From Sedimentitalea sp042687825 (GTDB lineage Bacteria; Pseudomonadota; Alphaproteobacteria; Rhodobacterales; Rhodobacteraceae), in contig NZ_JBHUQE010000003.1 in the NCBI RefSeq assembly GCF_042687825.1, positions 62,001 to 126,000 on the forward strand: a stretch of DNA of 64,000 bases. The letters run 5' to 3'. The notes beneath the pieces were generated by a model. The model worked only from the letters and a program-made list of their open reading frames with translations. It ran no database searches and was not told where the DNA came from. Positions 39,007 through 47,977 of this stretch are shown here, piece after piece (position 1 is the stretch's first letter; each line of letters begins with the position of its first letter). A program made the position numbers and the translations under genes.

Positions 39007-40383
39007 ATGGAAGTTGCCATTCTTTTCCTCATGGTCATCGGCCTGATGCTGATCGGCGTGCCGATCGCGATCAGCCTGGGCATGTCCTCGATCCTGTTCC
39101 TGCTGGCGCTCAGCGACACCTCGCTGGCGTCAATCGCCCAGACCCTGTTCCAGGCGATGGCGGGGCACTACACCCTGCTGGCCATTCCGTTCTTTGTGCT
39201 GGCCTCCAGCTTTATGTCGACGGGCGGGGTGGCGAAACGGATCATCCGCTTTGCCATCGCCATCGTCGGGCATTTTCCCGGCGGGCTGGCGATTGCCGGG
39301 GTCTTTGCCTGCATGCTGTTCGCGGCCCTGTCCGGGTCCTCGCCGGCCACGGTCGTGGCGATCGGCTCGATCGTGATCGCCGGGATGCGCCAGGTCGGCT
39401 ATTCCAAGGACTTCGCCGCCGGCGTGATCGCCAATGCCGGGACCCTGGGCATCCTGATCCCGCCGTCGATCGTGATGGTGGTCTATGCCAGCGCCACCGA
39501 TGTCTCGGTCGGGCGGATGTTCCTGGCCGGGGTGATCCCGGGTCTGATGGCTGGCACCATGCTGATGCTGACGATCTATCTGATCGCCCGGGTCAAGAAC
39601 CTGCCCAAAGGCGACTGGCTGGGCTGGGGCGAAGTGTTCGAATCCGGCCGCGACGCCGGTTGGGGCCTGTTCCTGATCGTCATCATCCTGGGCGGCATCT
39701 ATGGCGGTATCTTTACGCCGACCGAGGCGGCGGCGGTGGCGGCAGTCTATGCCTTCCTGATCTCGAGTTTCGTCTATCGTGACATGGGACCGTTGTCGGG
39801 CAAGGATGACGAACGCAACCTGTCGCTGATGCAAAAGCCGGTGGCCCTGATCACCGCGTTTTTTCACCGCGACACCCGCGACACGCTGTTTGAGGCCGGC
39901 AAGCTGACCGTCACGCTGATGTTCATCATCGCCAACGCGCTGATCCTGAAACACGTGCTGACCGACGAACAAATTCCGCAGCAGATCGCCAAGTCGATGC
40001 TGGATGCGGGGTTCGGCGCCGTCGTGTTCCTGATCATCGTCAACGTGATCCTGCTGATCGGCGGTCAGTTCATGGAACCCTCGGGCCTGATCGTGATCGT
40101 CGCGCCGCTGGTGTTCCCGATCGCCATCGAACTGGGGATCGACCCGATTCACCTGGGGATCATCATGGTGGTCAACATGGAGATCGGCATGATCACGCCA
40201 CCGGTCGGGCTGAACCTGTTCGTGACCTCGGGCGTGGCCGGCATGCCGATGATGCGGGTGGTCCGCGCGGCCTTGCCCTTCCTGGCGGTGATGTTCGTGT
40301 TCCTGATCATCGTCACCTACGTGCCGTTCATCAGCACCTTCCTGCCCAACACCTTCATGGGGCCGGAAATCATAATAAAATAG
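39007..40383 (+). CDS. dctM: TRAP transporter large permease subunit
   Basis: 458 residues with about 12 hydrophobic segments. DctM signatures are GSSPATVVAIGSIVIAGM, ANAGTLGILIPPSIVMVVYA and the C-terminal MITPPVGLNLFV. A hydrophilic loop at about 258-300 is longer than in the smallest DctM proteins. It is the sodium-driven pump of the dctPQM system. Confidence 0.95.
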   Translation: MEVAILFLMVIGLMLIGVPIAISLGMSSILFLLALSDTSLASIAQTLFQAMAGHYTLLAIPFFVLASSFMSTGGVAKRIIRFAIAIVGHFPGGLAIAGVFACMLFAALSGSSPATVVAIGSIVIAGMRQVGYSKDFAAGVIANAGTLGILIPPSIVMVVYASATDVSVGRMFLAGVIPGLMAGTMLMLTIYLIARVKNLPKGDWLGWGEVFESGRDAGWGLFLIVIILGGIYGGIFTPTEAAAVAAVYAFLISSFVYRDMGPLSGKDDERNLSLMQKPVALITAFFHRDTRDTLFEAGKLTVTLMFIIANALILKHVLTDEQIPQQIAKSMLDAGFGAVVFLIIVNVILLIGGQFMEPSGLIVIVAPLVFPIAIELGIDPIHLGIIMVVNMEIGMITPPVGLNLFVTSGVAGMPMMRVVRAALPFLAVMFVFLIIVTYVPFISTFLPNTFMGPEIIIK

Positions 40384-40418
40384 TGCGCGACCGCGCATTC
40401 TAGATACAGCAAGTGGCC

Positions 40419-40452
40419 AGGCGCCGCCTCCGGACCGGGGGCGGCGCCTTTG
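40419..40452 (+). terminator. Terminator after dctM
   Basis: A 10-bp stem (AGGCGCCGCC with GGCGGCGCCT, loop 40429-40439) is followed by a short TT. It lies between the convergent dctM and tpiA. Confidence 0.65.
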
Positions 40453-40476
40453 GTGCGTCGATCACCGATGTCCGGT

Positions 40477-41229
40477 TCAGGCGCTGGCGTCCAGCGCCGC
40501 GATGATCGGTGCGAAATCCGCCGCCGACAGGCTGGCGCCGCCGACCAGCGCGCCGTCGACATCGGCGACGGCAAAGATTTCGGCGGCATTGGCCGGTTTG
40601 ACCGAACCGCCATAGAGCAGGCGGATCGCCTGGCCGGTCTGCTCGCCCAGGCGTTGCCGCAACTGCGCGCGCAGGAATTCGTGCACCTGGCTGATCTGCG
40701 CCGGTTCGGCGACCAGACCCGTGCCGATGGCCCAGATCGGTTCATAAGCGATGACCACCCCATGCGCAGTCGCGTCCTGCGGCATCGAGCCGGCCAATTG
40801 CTCGGCGATCACGTCCAGCGTCCGGCCCGCCTCGCGCTGGGCCTGGCTTTCGCCGACGCAGAGGATGGCGGTCAGCCCGGCGGCAAGGGCGGCCTCGGCC
40901 TTGGCCCGCACCATGTCGTTGTTTTCGTGATGATCCTGGCGGCGTTCGGAATGGCCGACGATCACCGCCGTGGCGCCGGCTTCGGCCAGCATTGCTGCGC
41001 TGATATCGCCGGTATGGGCGCCGTTGGCACCGAAATGGCAATCCTGACCGCCGATCGCGATGGCGCTGCCGTCCACGGCCCGGGCGGCCCGGTCGATCAG
41101 CGTGGCCGGCGGGCAGATCAGCACCTGGCAATCCGGCGCGGGGTGCCGGCGGGCAAGTTCACCCAGCATCGCCAGATCGGCACCCGAGCCGTTCATTTTC
41201 CAGTTTCCCGCGGCCAGCTTTCTTCGCAT
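40477..41229 (-). CDS. tpiA: Triosephosphate isomerase
   Basis: 250 residues. N-terminal AAGNWKMNG, catalytic His in VGHSERR, catalytic Glu in AYEPIWAIGTG and the phosphate loops YGGSVKPAN and GALVGGASL are all present. It interconverts dihydroxyacetone phosphate and glyceraldehyde 3-phosphate. It stands alone, divergent from the oxygenase gene. Confidence 0.97.
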   Translation of the reverse strand: MRRKLAAGNWKMNGSGADLAMLGELARRHPAPDCQVLICPPATLIDRAARAVDGSAIAIGGQDCHFGANGAHTGDISAAMLAEAGATAVIVGHSERRQDHHENNDMVRAKAEAALAAGLTAILCVGESQAQREAGRTLDVIAEQLAGSMPQDATAHGVVIAYEPIWAIGTGLVAEPAQISQVHEFLRAQLRQRLGEQTGQAIRLLYGGSVKPANAAEIFAVADVDGALVGGASLSAADFAPIIAALDASA

Positions 41230-41345
41230 CGTGCAATCCTGTCATCAAATTTCGATCCGTGGTAGCATCCGCCGGACTGGCAGACAATCGACCTTGGGGG
41301 ACCGGCCGCCAGCCGGCGTTTGATCCGGACAAGGGGGCAGGTGAC

Positions 41346-42263
41346 GTGGCGATACCGGATCTGGATCTGAACAAACTGTTGGCGCGCGACGTACACGAGA
41401 TGGCGCGGCTGCGGCAGGGCGTGCGGAGTGTCGGTTTTCTGACCCTGTCCCACACTTCGCTGACCGCTTCGCGGGTGCGGCGGGTGATCGCGGCCTACCG
41501 GCAGTTCTTTCGCCTGCCCGAGGCGCGGAAACGGGCGGTGGACATGGCCCGGACCGGGGCAAACCGGGGCTGGGGGGCGGCGGGATCGGAACAGGTCAAC
41601 CCTGACGCCAATCCGGATTTCAAGCAGGTCTTTGACTGCGGCTATGAGCTGCCGCCCGGTCATCCGATGGCGGCGCGCGGTCTCAGCGTCTATGCGCCAA
41701 ACCTCTGGCCTGCGGATCCGCCCGGTTTCCGCGCCGAGATCGAAGCCTATTATGCCGACGCGCTGGATGTCGGGCGGCAGGTGCTGAGCGCCATCGCCGC
41801 GGCGATCGGCCGGGACGCCGACAGTTTCGCGACGGCGTTCGATCCACCGATGGCGCTGTTGCGCGGCAACTACTATCCGGCGCGGCCGGACGGGGCCGGG
41901 GAAAGGGATTTCGGGATCGCTGCCCATACCGACTATGGCTGCCTCACCCTGCTGGCGATGGATGGCACCCCGGGGTTGAGCGTGCAGATGCCCGATGGCG
42001 CTTGGCGCGAGATCAATGCGCCGCCGGGCAGTTTCGTTATCAATTTCGGCGAGATGCTGGAAATGTGGACCAGCGGACAGGTCAAGGCGACTCTGCACCG
42101 GGTGGTGGGCGGGGGCACCGAACGGATCTCGGTACCGCTGTTTCTGAACCCCGCCTATGACACCAATGTCGCGCCGCCGGGTTCGGACCGGATGATCGTC
42201 GCGGGCGACCACCTGACGCGGCGCTTCGGCGAGACCTATCTGCATCTCAAGCCAGCGGACTGA
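41346..42263 (+). CDS. 2-oxoglutarate/Fe(II)-dependent oxygenase, isopenicillin-N-synthase-like
   Basis: 305 residues from GTG 41346 (reading MAIPDLDLNKLL), with GGGGGCAGG just upstream; an upstream in-frame ATG at 41259 would add 29 residues unlike the family. The iron ligands are His and Asp in AAHTDYGCLTLL and the distal His in KATLHRVVG, with the 2-oxoglutarate Arg in ERISVPLFLNP. It oxidises an unknown small molecule; the group includes ethylene-forming and antibiotic-pathway enzymes as well as many uncharacterised bacterial proteins. Confidence 0.88.
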   Translation: MAIPDLDLNKLLARDVHEMARLRQGVRSVGFLTLSHTSLTASRVRRVIAAYRQFFRLPEARKRAVDMARTGANRGWGAAGSEQVNPDANPDFKQVFDCGYELPPGHPMAARGLSVYAPNLWPADPPGFRAEIEAYYADALDVGRQVLSAIAAAIGRDADSFATAFDPPMALLRGNYYPARPDGAGERDFGIAAHTDYGCLTLLAMDGTPGLSVQMPDGAWREINAPPGSFVINFGEMLEMWTSGQVKATLHRVVGGGTERISVPLFLNPAYDTNVAPPGSDRMIVAGDHLTRRFGETYLHLKPAD

Positions 42264-42266
42264 GGC

Positions 42267-42632
42267 CTATTTCCCGGCCGTATCCATGTCGTTGAACTTG
42301 ATCGATTCGCCGCAGCCGCAGGCTTCGGACACATTGGGATTGTTGAACTTGAACCCGGATTCCAGAAGCCCGGTTTCATAGTCGATCTCGGTGCCGAACA
42401 GGAACATCTGTGCCATCGGTGCGATCATGATGCGCGCACCATCCTGTTCGACCACCTCGTCATTGGGGTCGGGCGTCTGCACGTATTCCATGGTGTACTC
42501 CATGCCGGCGCAGCCGCCCTTCTTGACGCCGATGCGCAGGCCGGAATGACCCTTGCTGGCCATCAGCCGGGTGATCTGGGCCGCGGCCGCCGGGGTCAGG
42601 GTCACGGCCTGTTTTCCGGGTATTCCGAACAT
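42267..42632 (-). CDS. A-type iron-sulfur carrier (IscA/SufA/ErpA family)
   Basis: 121 residues. The three cysteines of A-type carriers are in GGCAGMEY and the C-terminal EACGCGESI. It collects or delivers Fe-S clusters. It follows a SufT-like gene on the same strand, 27 bases downstream. Its convergent neighbour, the oxygenase, ends 3 bases away. Confidence 0.93.
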   Translation of the reverse strand: MFGIPGKQAVTLTPAAAAQITRLMASKGHSGLRIGVKKGGCAGMEYTMEYVQTPDPNDEVVEQDGARIMIAPMAQMFLFGTEIDYETGLLESGFKFNNPNVSEACGCGESIKFNDMDTAGK

Positions 42633-42659
42633 GGATTCTCTTTCTCTACATTCCTGCGC

Positions 42660-43022
42660 TTACATGAAGCCCAATTCCAGCCGGGCCTCGTCGCTCATCA
42701 TGTCCATGCCCCAGGGCGGTTCCCAGGTCAGGGCGACATCCACCTGTTTCACGCCCGGTATCGGCTCGACTGCATCGGCCACCCAGCCGGGCATCTCGCC
42801 GGCCACCGGACAGCCCGGTGCGGTCAGCGACATGACGATCTTGACCTCGTTTTCCGGAGAAATATCAATGGTATATATTAAGCCCAATTCGTAGATATTG
42901 ACTGGAATCTCGGGGTCGTAGACCGAGCGGCAAGCCTCGACCACCTGCTCGTAAAGCGGATGATCGGTGGACGAGGGCGCAATCAGCGGCGCGCCTTCAA
43001 GCGGTTCTGGGGCGTGGGTCAT
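42660..43022 (-). CDS. SUF-associated iron-sulfur assembly protein (DUF59/MIP18, SufT-like)
   Basis: 120 residues. The DUF59 core VYDPEIPVNIYELGLIYTI and SLTAPGCPVAGEMPGW with its conserved cysteine is complete. Proteins of this family help Fe-S cluster maturation; in alphaproteobacteria it normally lies at the end of a suf operon. Here only the A-type carrier accompanies it and the rest of suf is not in the window. Confidence 0.9.
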   Translation of the reverse strand: MTHAPEPLEGAPLIAPSSTDHPLYEQVVEACRSVYDPEIPVNIYELGLIYTIDISPENEVKIVMSLTAPGCPVAGEMPGWVADAVEPIPGVKQVDVALTWEPPWGMDMMSDEARLELGFM

Positions 43023-43294
43023 CTGGGCCTCGGATTTGTTCCTGAGTGATTATATAGGAAAAGCGGCCCCAAAGGTCCAGAGGCGGGTCGCCAGGGAAGG
43101 CCGGCAATTTTCGGGCTGAACCGGGTCCTTCGCTGTTGGCGGACCATCTGCGGATTGCCCGGCGCCCGCGCAGGGCCGCGTCGCGGCTCACTCCGATCCC
43201 CGCTATCGGGCGGACGGCCTTGAGCGGCGCCTGATCCGGGCCGGAGGACCGGTATTTTTCGGCAAAATGCAGGGCGCCGGTCGGCCGGATCGGG

Positions 43295-43564
43295 TTACTC
43301 GTTGATATCGTCCTTGAAGCGTTTGACCTGCCCTCTTGGCAGGGCGAAAACGCGGCGCAGGACCAGCCAGGCGATCAGCGACAGAGCGGCAAAGATCAGC
43401 ATCAGGACCGGCAGGCTGACGGCCAGACCCAGCGCCAGGAACAGCGCCACCACGCCCGCGCCGATGGCAAAGCCCAGAAAGATAAACCCGGGCACCAAGA
43501 CTTCGACGATGGCCAGGATCAGACCGGCGCAGAGCCAGACCCACCAGAGCGACCAGAACGCCAT
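43295..43564 (-). CDS. Short NfeD-like membrane protein
   Basis: 89 residues. Three or four hydrophobic helices (about 3-25, 28-48, 50-68) and the NfeD sequence AIVEVLVPGFIFLGFAIGAG are present; the C-terminal OB-fold is nearly absent, making it one of the short forms. Its start overlaps the SPFH gene stop by one base (TGATG). NfeD and SPFH/stomatin proteins work together in membrane-domain organisation. Confidence 0.88.
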   Translation of the reverse strand: MAFWSLWWVWLCAGLILAIVEVLVPGFIFLGFAIGAGVVALFLALGLAVSLPVLMLIFAALSLIAWLVLRRVFALPRGQVKRFKDDINE

Positions 43565-44454
43565 CAGCTGCCGCCCTTGAGCATCTTGAAGGCATCGCCA
43601 AAGGCGTCCAGCGCGTTGGACGGCACCAGGATGGTCTGCTTGCCATCGCCATTGCCAAGCGCGTTCAGCGCCTCGACCTGTTTCAGGGCCACCTGGTATT
43701 GTGCGGCTTCCAGCCCGTTGGCGCGGATCGCGGCGGCGACGACACCGGTGGCGTAGGCTTCGGCATCTGCCTGGATGCGGCGGGCCTTGGCGATCTGCTC
43801 GGCGGCATACAACTCGGCGTCGGCATTCAGTTCGACTGCGCGCTTGGTGCCTTCGGCCTCGGTCACCTGGGCGCGGCGGGCGCGCTCGGCGTTCAGCTGT
43901 TGCAACATCGCGTCGCGCGTGGCCTGATCCAGGTTCACATCGAGGATCTCGGCCCGGGTCACTTCAATGCCCCAATCATCAACCGCGTCCTCGACGCTGG
44001 TCTGAATTTGGCCGATCAACTGGGCGCGGTTGGACTGAACTTCGTCCAGATCCATCTTGCCGATCTCGGCGCGCACGATGCCGGCCACGGTGGTGGCGAT
44101 GGCGCCATCGACGTCGCGGATGCGGTAGACGGTCTTTTCCGGTTCCAGGATGCGGTAGAAAACCGAGGTGTCGATCTGTACCAGCACGTTGTCCTTGGTG
44201 ATTGCGTCCTGGCTGGCGTTGGGCAATTGCCGTTCCAGGATCGAGATGCGGTGTTTCACCACGTCCAGCAGGGGCACGACAAAGTTGATGCCCGGGCCCA
44301 GCACCGAATGCAGCCGGCCGAACCGTTCGACCACATGTTTTTCCGATTGCGGCACGATCCGCACGCCCTTGAGGATGATGACGACCAGCAGGATCGCCCC
44401 AAGGAGATAGATCCCGGTGTCGCCAAGCAGGCCAAGTATCTGATCGATTGTCAT
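43564..44454 (-). CDS. SPFH/stomatin-like protein
   Basis: 296 residues from ATG 44454. One N-terminal membrane helix (about 12-30) precedes the SPFH domain (VPQSEKHVVERFGRLHSVLGPGINF, then DVDGAIATTVAGIVRAEIG) and a charged coiled coil (AERARRAQVTEAEGTKRAVE). It belongs to the slipin/paraslipin group, paired with NfeD. An in-frame start at 44508 exists but adds residues without family character. Confidence 0.92.
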   Translation of the reverse strand: MTIDQILGLLGDTGIYLLGAILLVVIILKGVRIVPQSEKHVVERFGRLHSVLGPGINFVVPLLDVVKHRISILERQLPNASQDAITKDNVLVQIDTSVFYRILEPEKTVYRIRDVDGAIATTVAGIVRAEIGKMDLDEVQSNRAQLIGQIQTSVEDAVDDWGIEVTRAEILDVNLDQATRDAMLQQLNAERARRAQVTEAEGTKRAVELNADAELYAAEQIAKARRIQADAEAYATGVVAAAIRANGLEAAQYQVALKQVEALNALGNGDGKQTILVPSNALDAFGDAFKMLKGGS

Positions 44455-44554
44455 GTCATGCCCCAAAAAGTTGATCTGTCCGAGATGTGGCCGCAATCGG
44501 CGCGGCAATCAAGCCATTCCGTGTCACGCCGTCCCCTCCGTGGCGGGCCGGCGT

Positions 44555-45955
44555 TCAGCCGGTTTTGCGGCGTCTGGGGGCCGGTTTCGGGCGCACCTTG
44601 TGTTCGATCTCGTCATAGATCCGGGAAACGATGTCTTTTCCGGTGGCCTTTTCCACGCCTTCGAAACCGGGAGACGAGTTCACCTCGAGCACTTTGGGCC
44701 CGTCATCCGAGCGCAGCAGATCGACGCCGGCCATGTTCAGGCCAAAGGCGCGCGCCGCGCGCAGGGCCGTGTCGCGTTCGGCCTTGCTGATGCGCACCGG
44801 TTTGGCGCTGCCGCCCTGATGCAGATTGCTGCGGAAATCGCCGTCGGCGCCGGTGCGCTTGATGGCGGCGACGACGCGGGAACCGATGACGAGACAGCGG
44901 ATGTCCACGCCGGCGGATTCCTTGACGAAATGCTGCACCAGGAAATTCGCCTTCAGTCCGCGAAAGGCCGAGATCACGCTTTCGGCCGCCTTGCGGGTTT
45001 CGGCCAGCACCACGCCCTTGCCCTGGGTGCTTTCCAGCAGCTTGACGATCAGCGGCGCGCTGCCGACCAGTCCGATCAGGTTCCCGGTGTCCTTGGGGCT
45101 GGCGGCAAAGGCGGTGCTGGGCATGCCGATCTGGCGCGCTGCCAGAACCTGGTGCGCGTGCAGCTTGTCGCGGCTGGCTGTGATGCCGGCGCTGCCGTTG
45201 ACGCAATAGGTGCCGATGGTCTCGAACTGGCGAATCACGGCGGTGCCGTAAGGGGTGATCGAGGCGCCGATCCGCGGGATCACCGCGTCAAAGCGGGGCA
45301 GGCGTTTGCCGTCGTAATGCACCTCGGGGGCCATCGCGTTGATCGCCATGTAGCAGCGGGTGGTGTCGATTACTTCGACGGTGTGCCCGCGGGCCTCGCC
45401 CACCTCGACCAACCGTCGGGTCGAATAATTGTCCTCGCGGCTGAGAACGGCGATGCGCAGCGCCCGCTTGGGGGCGGTGCTGCGCATCTGGCGCGAGTGA
45501 TAGACGTCATAGCTCAGTTCCGGCTGCAGGTGACGTTCGGTCGGCGAGATCGAGATGTGATCGGTCAGCGCCTGCCGGCCCAGCAGCATCCGGCTGGCCA
45601 TGCTGGCGCGGTTGGTCAGGGTGACTTCGATCGGCCAGCTTTGCCCCGCAACTTCGAGGCGGGTGCGGATGACGCAGCGCAATTCGGTCTCGCCGTTCGA
45701 GGAGGTCACCTCGCGCCGGTCAATCAGGTCAGCTGAACAGGGAATTGTCAGATCGTCGCGACCGGCCACCGGATGTACGTAGAACCGTACCTTGGGGGCG
45801 GCGCTGGAGCCAAAAAGCTCGATTTCGGAGGCATGCAGCGCCGATGTACGCGCGCCGGTATCGACCTTGGCGCTGATCGCCGGCAGGCCCAGTTCCGGCA
45901 GGCCGACCCATTCTTCCCAGCCGAATTGCAGCGGTGCGGGTGTGTTCTCGGTCAT
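44555..45955 (-). CDS. Fusion of RimB-like retropepsin domain and RimK-like ATP-grasp ligase
   Basis: 466 residues from ATG 45955. Residues about 12-150 form a RimB-type (ATP-dependent zinc protease family, retropepsin-like) domain with GLPAISAKVDTGARTSAL and MLLGRQALTD. Residues about 170-455 form a RimK ATP-grasp domain with ITASRDKLHAHQVLA, KLLESTQGKGVVLAE and KVLEVNSSPGFEGVE. RimK adds glutamates to ribosomal protein S6, and RimB is known to interact with RimK as a separate protein. Here both are in one chain. It is divergent from tgt. Confidence 0.88.
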   Translation of the reverse strand: MTENTPAPLQFGWEEWVGLPELGLPAISAKVDTGARTSALHASEIELFGSSAAPKVRFYVHPVAGRDDLTIPCSADLIDRREVTSSNGETELRCVIRTRLEVAGQSWPIEVTLTNRASMASRMLLGRQALTDHISISPTERHLQPELSYDVYHSRQMRSTAPKRALRIAVLSREDNYSTRRLVEVGEARGHTVEVIDTTRCYMAINAMAPEVHYDGKRLPRFDAVIPRIGASITPYGTAVIRQFETIGTYCVNGSAGITASRDKLHAHQVLAARQIGMPSTAFAASPKDTGNLIGLVGSAPLIVKLLESTQGKGVVLAETRKAAESVISAFRGLKANFLVQHFVKESAGVDIRCLVIGSRVVAAIKRTGADGDFRSNLHQGGSAKPVRISKAERDTALRAARAFGLNMAGVDLLRSDDGPKVLEVNSSPGFEGVEKATGKDIVSRIYDEIEHKVRPKPAPRRRKTG

Positions 45956-46018
45956 GGTCCCTCCTTGGCAATCGCCCTCAAATGCCGCAGAAGGCGGCGA
46001 TATGCAAAAGAGGGTCGC

Positions 46019-47149
46019 ATGGCACAGTCCTTTTCCTTTCACGTCAGCGCCACGGATGGCAAGGCCCGAACCGGGGTTATCGCCACGCGGCGCGGCCAGA
46101 TCCGCACCCCGGCCTTCATGCCGGTGGGCACGGCGGCCACGGTCAAGGCGATGCTGCCCGAAAGCGTGGCCGAAACTGGCGCCGACATCCTGTTGGGCAA
46201 CACCTATCATCTGATGCTGCGCCCGACGGCCGAGCGGATCGACCGGCTGGGCGGGCTGCACCGGTTCATGAACTGGGACCGGCCGATCCTGACCGATAGC
46301 GGCGGGTTCCAGGTGATGAGCCTGGCCGGGTTGCGCAAGCTGACCGAGCACGGGGTCACCTTTAAAAGCCATATCGACGGGTCACGCCATGAAATCACGC
46401 CCGAACGCAGCATGGAAATTCAGCGGCTGCTGGGCAGTGACATCGTCATGTGTTTTGACGAATGCCCGGCCCTGCCCGCCGACCGGGCGCGCATCGCGGA
46501 CAGCATGCGCCTGTCGATGCGCTGGGCGGCGCGGTCGCGCGATGCTTTCGGGGACCGCCCTGGCCATGCGCTGTTCGGTATCCAGCAGGGCGGTCTGGAC
46601 CGGGAGTTGCGCGAGGAGAGCGCCGCCGCCTTGCAGGCAATCGGCTTTGACGGCTATGCGCTGGGCGGTCTGGCGGTGGGCGAGGGGCAGGCGGCGATGT
46701 TCGGCGTTCTGGATTTCGCGCCGCAGATGCTGCCCGCCGACAAGCCGCGCTATCTGATGGGCGTCGGCAAGCCCGACGATATCGTCGGCGCCGTGGCGCG
46801 CGGCGTGGACATGATGGACTGCGTGCTGCCGTCCCGGTCGGGCCGCACCGGGCAGGTTTTTACCCGGCACGGCATGCTGAATATCAAGAACGCGCGACAT
46901 CAGGACGACCCGCGCCCGTTGGACGAGAATTGCGGTTGCCCGGCCTGCCGGGGATACAGCCGTGCCTATCTGCACCATGTGTTTCGCAGCAAGGAGATCG
47001 TCTCCTCGATGCTGCTGACCTGGCACAATCTGCATTATTACCAGCAGCTGATGTCCGAGATGCGTGACGCCATCGCCGGTGGGCGTTTCGACACCTGGCA
47101 GGCGGATTTTCACGCGGGTCGTGAGCGGGGCGATATCGAGCCTTTGTGA
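46019..47149 (+). CDS. tgt: tRNA-guanine transglycosylase
   Basis: 376 residues from ATG 46019 with AGAGGG upstream. The active-site stretch LTDSGGFQVMSL and the zinc site CGCPACRGYSRAYLHH are intact, plus VLPSRSGRTGQVFTRHG. It swaps guanine for the queuine precursor preQ1 at position 34 of GUN-anticodon tRNAs. It is not accompanied by queA in the window. Confidence 0.97.
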   Translation: MAQSFSFHVSATDGKARTGVIATRRGQIRTPAFMPVGTAATVKAMLPESVAETGADILLGNTYHLMLRPTAERIDRLGGLHRFMNWDRPILTDSGGFQVMSLAGLRKLTEHGVTFKSHIDGSRHEITPERSMEIQRLLGSDIVMCFDECPALPADRARIADSMRLSMRWAARSRDAFGDRPGHALFGIQQGGLDRELREESAAALQAIGFDGYALGGLAVGEGQAAMFGVLDFAPQMLPADKPRYLMGVGKPDDIVGAVARGVDMMDCVLPSRSGRTGQVFTRHGMLNIKNARHQDDPRPLDENCGCPACRGYSRAYLHHVFRSKEIVSSMLLTWHNLHYYQQLMSEMRDAIAGGRFDTWQADFHAGRERGDIEPL

Positions 47150-47977
47150 AGGCGGGAGGCTGTGCGGCGCTCCCGCTGCGCGGATCGCCCCGCCCGCCAT
47201 CCCGCAGGACGTGTTCAGCGGCGAATGGTCTCGCGAAGGTAGAGCATGTTGCCCATGCCGTCAGGCGTGGTGGTCCCGACCTGGTGCCTGCCCTGATATT
47301 CGCCTTGGGGGATTATTCGATCTTGCAGTCGCTGCGCTTGCCCTTGAAACGGTCCTGCGGGTCGCCGGCGCAGGTTGTGTGTGACTTTTGAAGCTGCTTA
47401 CCGCGTTTCTTGCGCGGCTTGCCGGTACAGGTCAGTTGTCTGACCTTGTTGCGCTGGAAATATGGCGGATCATCGCGTGGACCGGTTTCGGTGTGTCGCC
47501 TTTGACCACCATTTCGTCCTTGACCATGGGCGTGCCACCTTCCGGAGCAGGGTAGAGAGTTCTGGTTTCGGCCGTTGCCGTCGAGGCGGTGGGTACGAGG
47601 GTGGCGGCGGTGGCCTGGGCGGCCAGTTTGGGTCTGATCGTGATAACTCTAGTAAGCGACCTTGTCGCCTTGGGCGAGGCATCAGAAGCCCCAATCTGAT
47701 ACCCTGCCCGAATGCGCCAGTGGCGATGTTCCCGGCGATCCCGCGGTGGCTGACAAGGGTGCCTGACCGGGAACCGGGCAGCGCCCTGTCGGGAATGGCG
47801 TGCATTGCCCGAATTTGTGGCCTTGCCCTCGTGCATGGGGCAGGCCATTCTGATCACACAACGGTAAGCAAGGTTGAATTGGCGGCTGCAGGCCCCACCT
47901 ACTGAGCGATGATCGGAGATGGCCGGGTGTTGCCGCATCGCGGGACCGGCGCCATCTTGCCAATACAAGGACAGAGC
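47150..47977. other. Long region between tgt and lon
   Basis: 828 bases without an intact, convincing gene. The minus strand of 47313-47655 holds a probable broken gene (see separate entry). The last 80 bases contain the lon leader with AAGGACAGAGC as ribosome binding site. A GTTGAA/CCACCTA pair near 47875-47905 only loosely resembles an RpoH promoter. Confidence 0.4.
47313..47655 (-). pseudogene. Possible frameshifted gene for a small Cys-containing exported protein
   Basis: On the minus strand one frame reads LAAQATAATLVPTAST and then YPAPEGGTPMVKDEMVVKG down to HAMIRH, looking like a signal region plus protein; it stops at 47432. The frame next to it continues from about 47460 with YFQRNKVRQLTCTGKPRKKR and later TTCAGDPQDRFKGKRSDCKIE before a stop at 47313. 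Joined by a single frameshift they would give one polypeptide with three cysteines in the tail. No start codon is seen. Broken gene or sequencing error; family not recognised. Confidence 0.35.

Noticed and set aside
43203..43658. 151-codon minus-strand frame overlapping the NfeD and SPFH genes
   Set aside because: Lies in another frame over two well-supported genes and has no domain of its own.
47870..47910. RpoH-type heat-shock promoter before lon
   Set aside because: GTTGAA and CCACCTA are present but the spacing is about two bases short of the alphaproteobacterial consensus, so it was not listed as a promoter.
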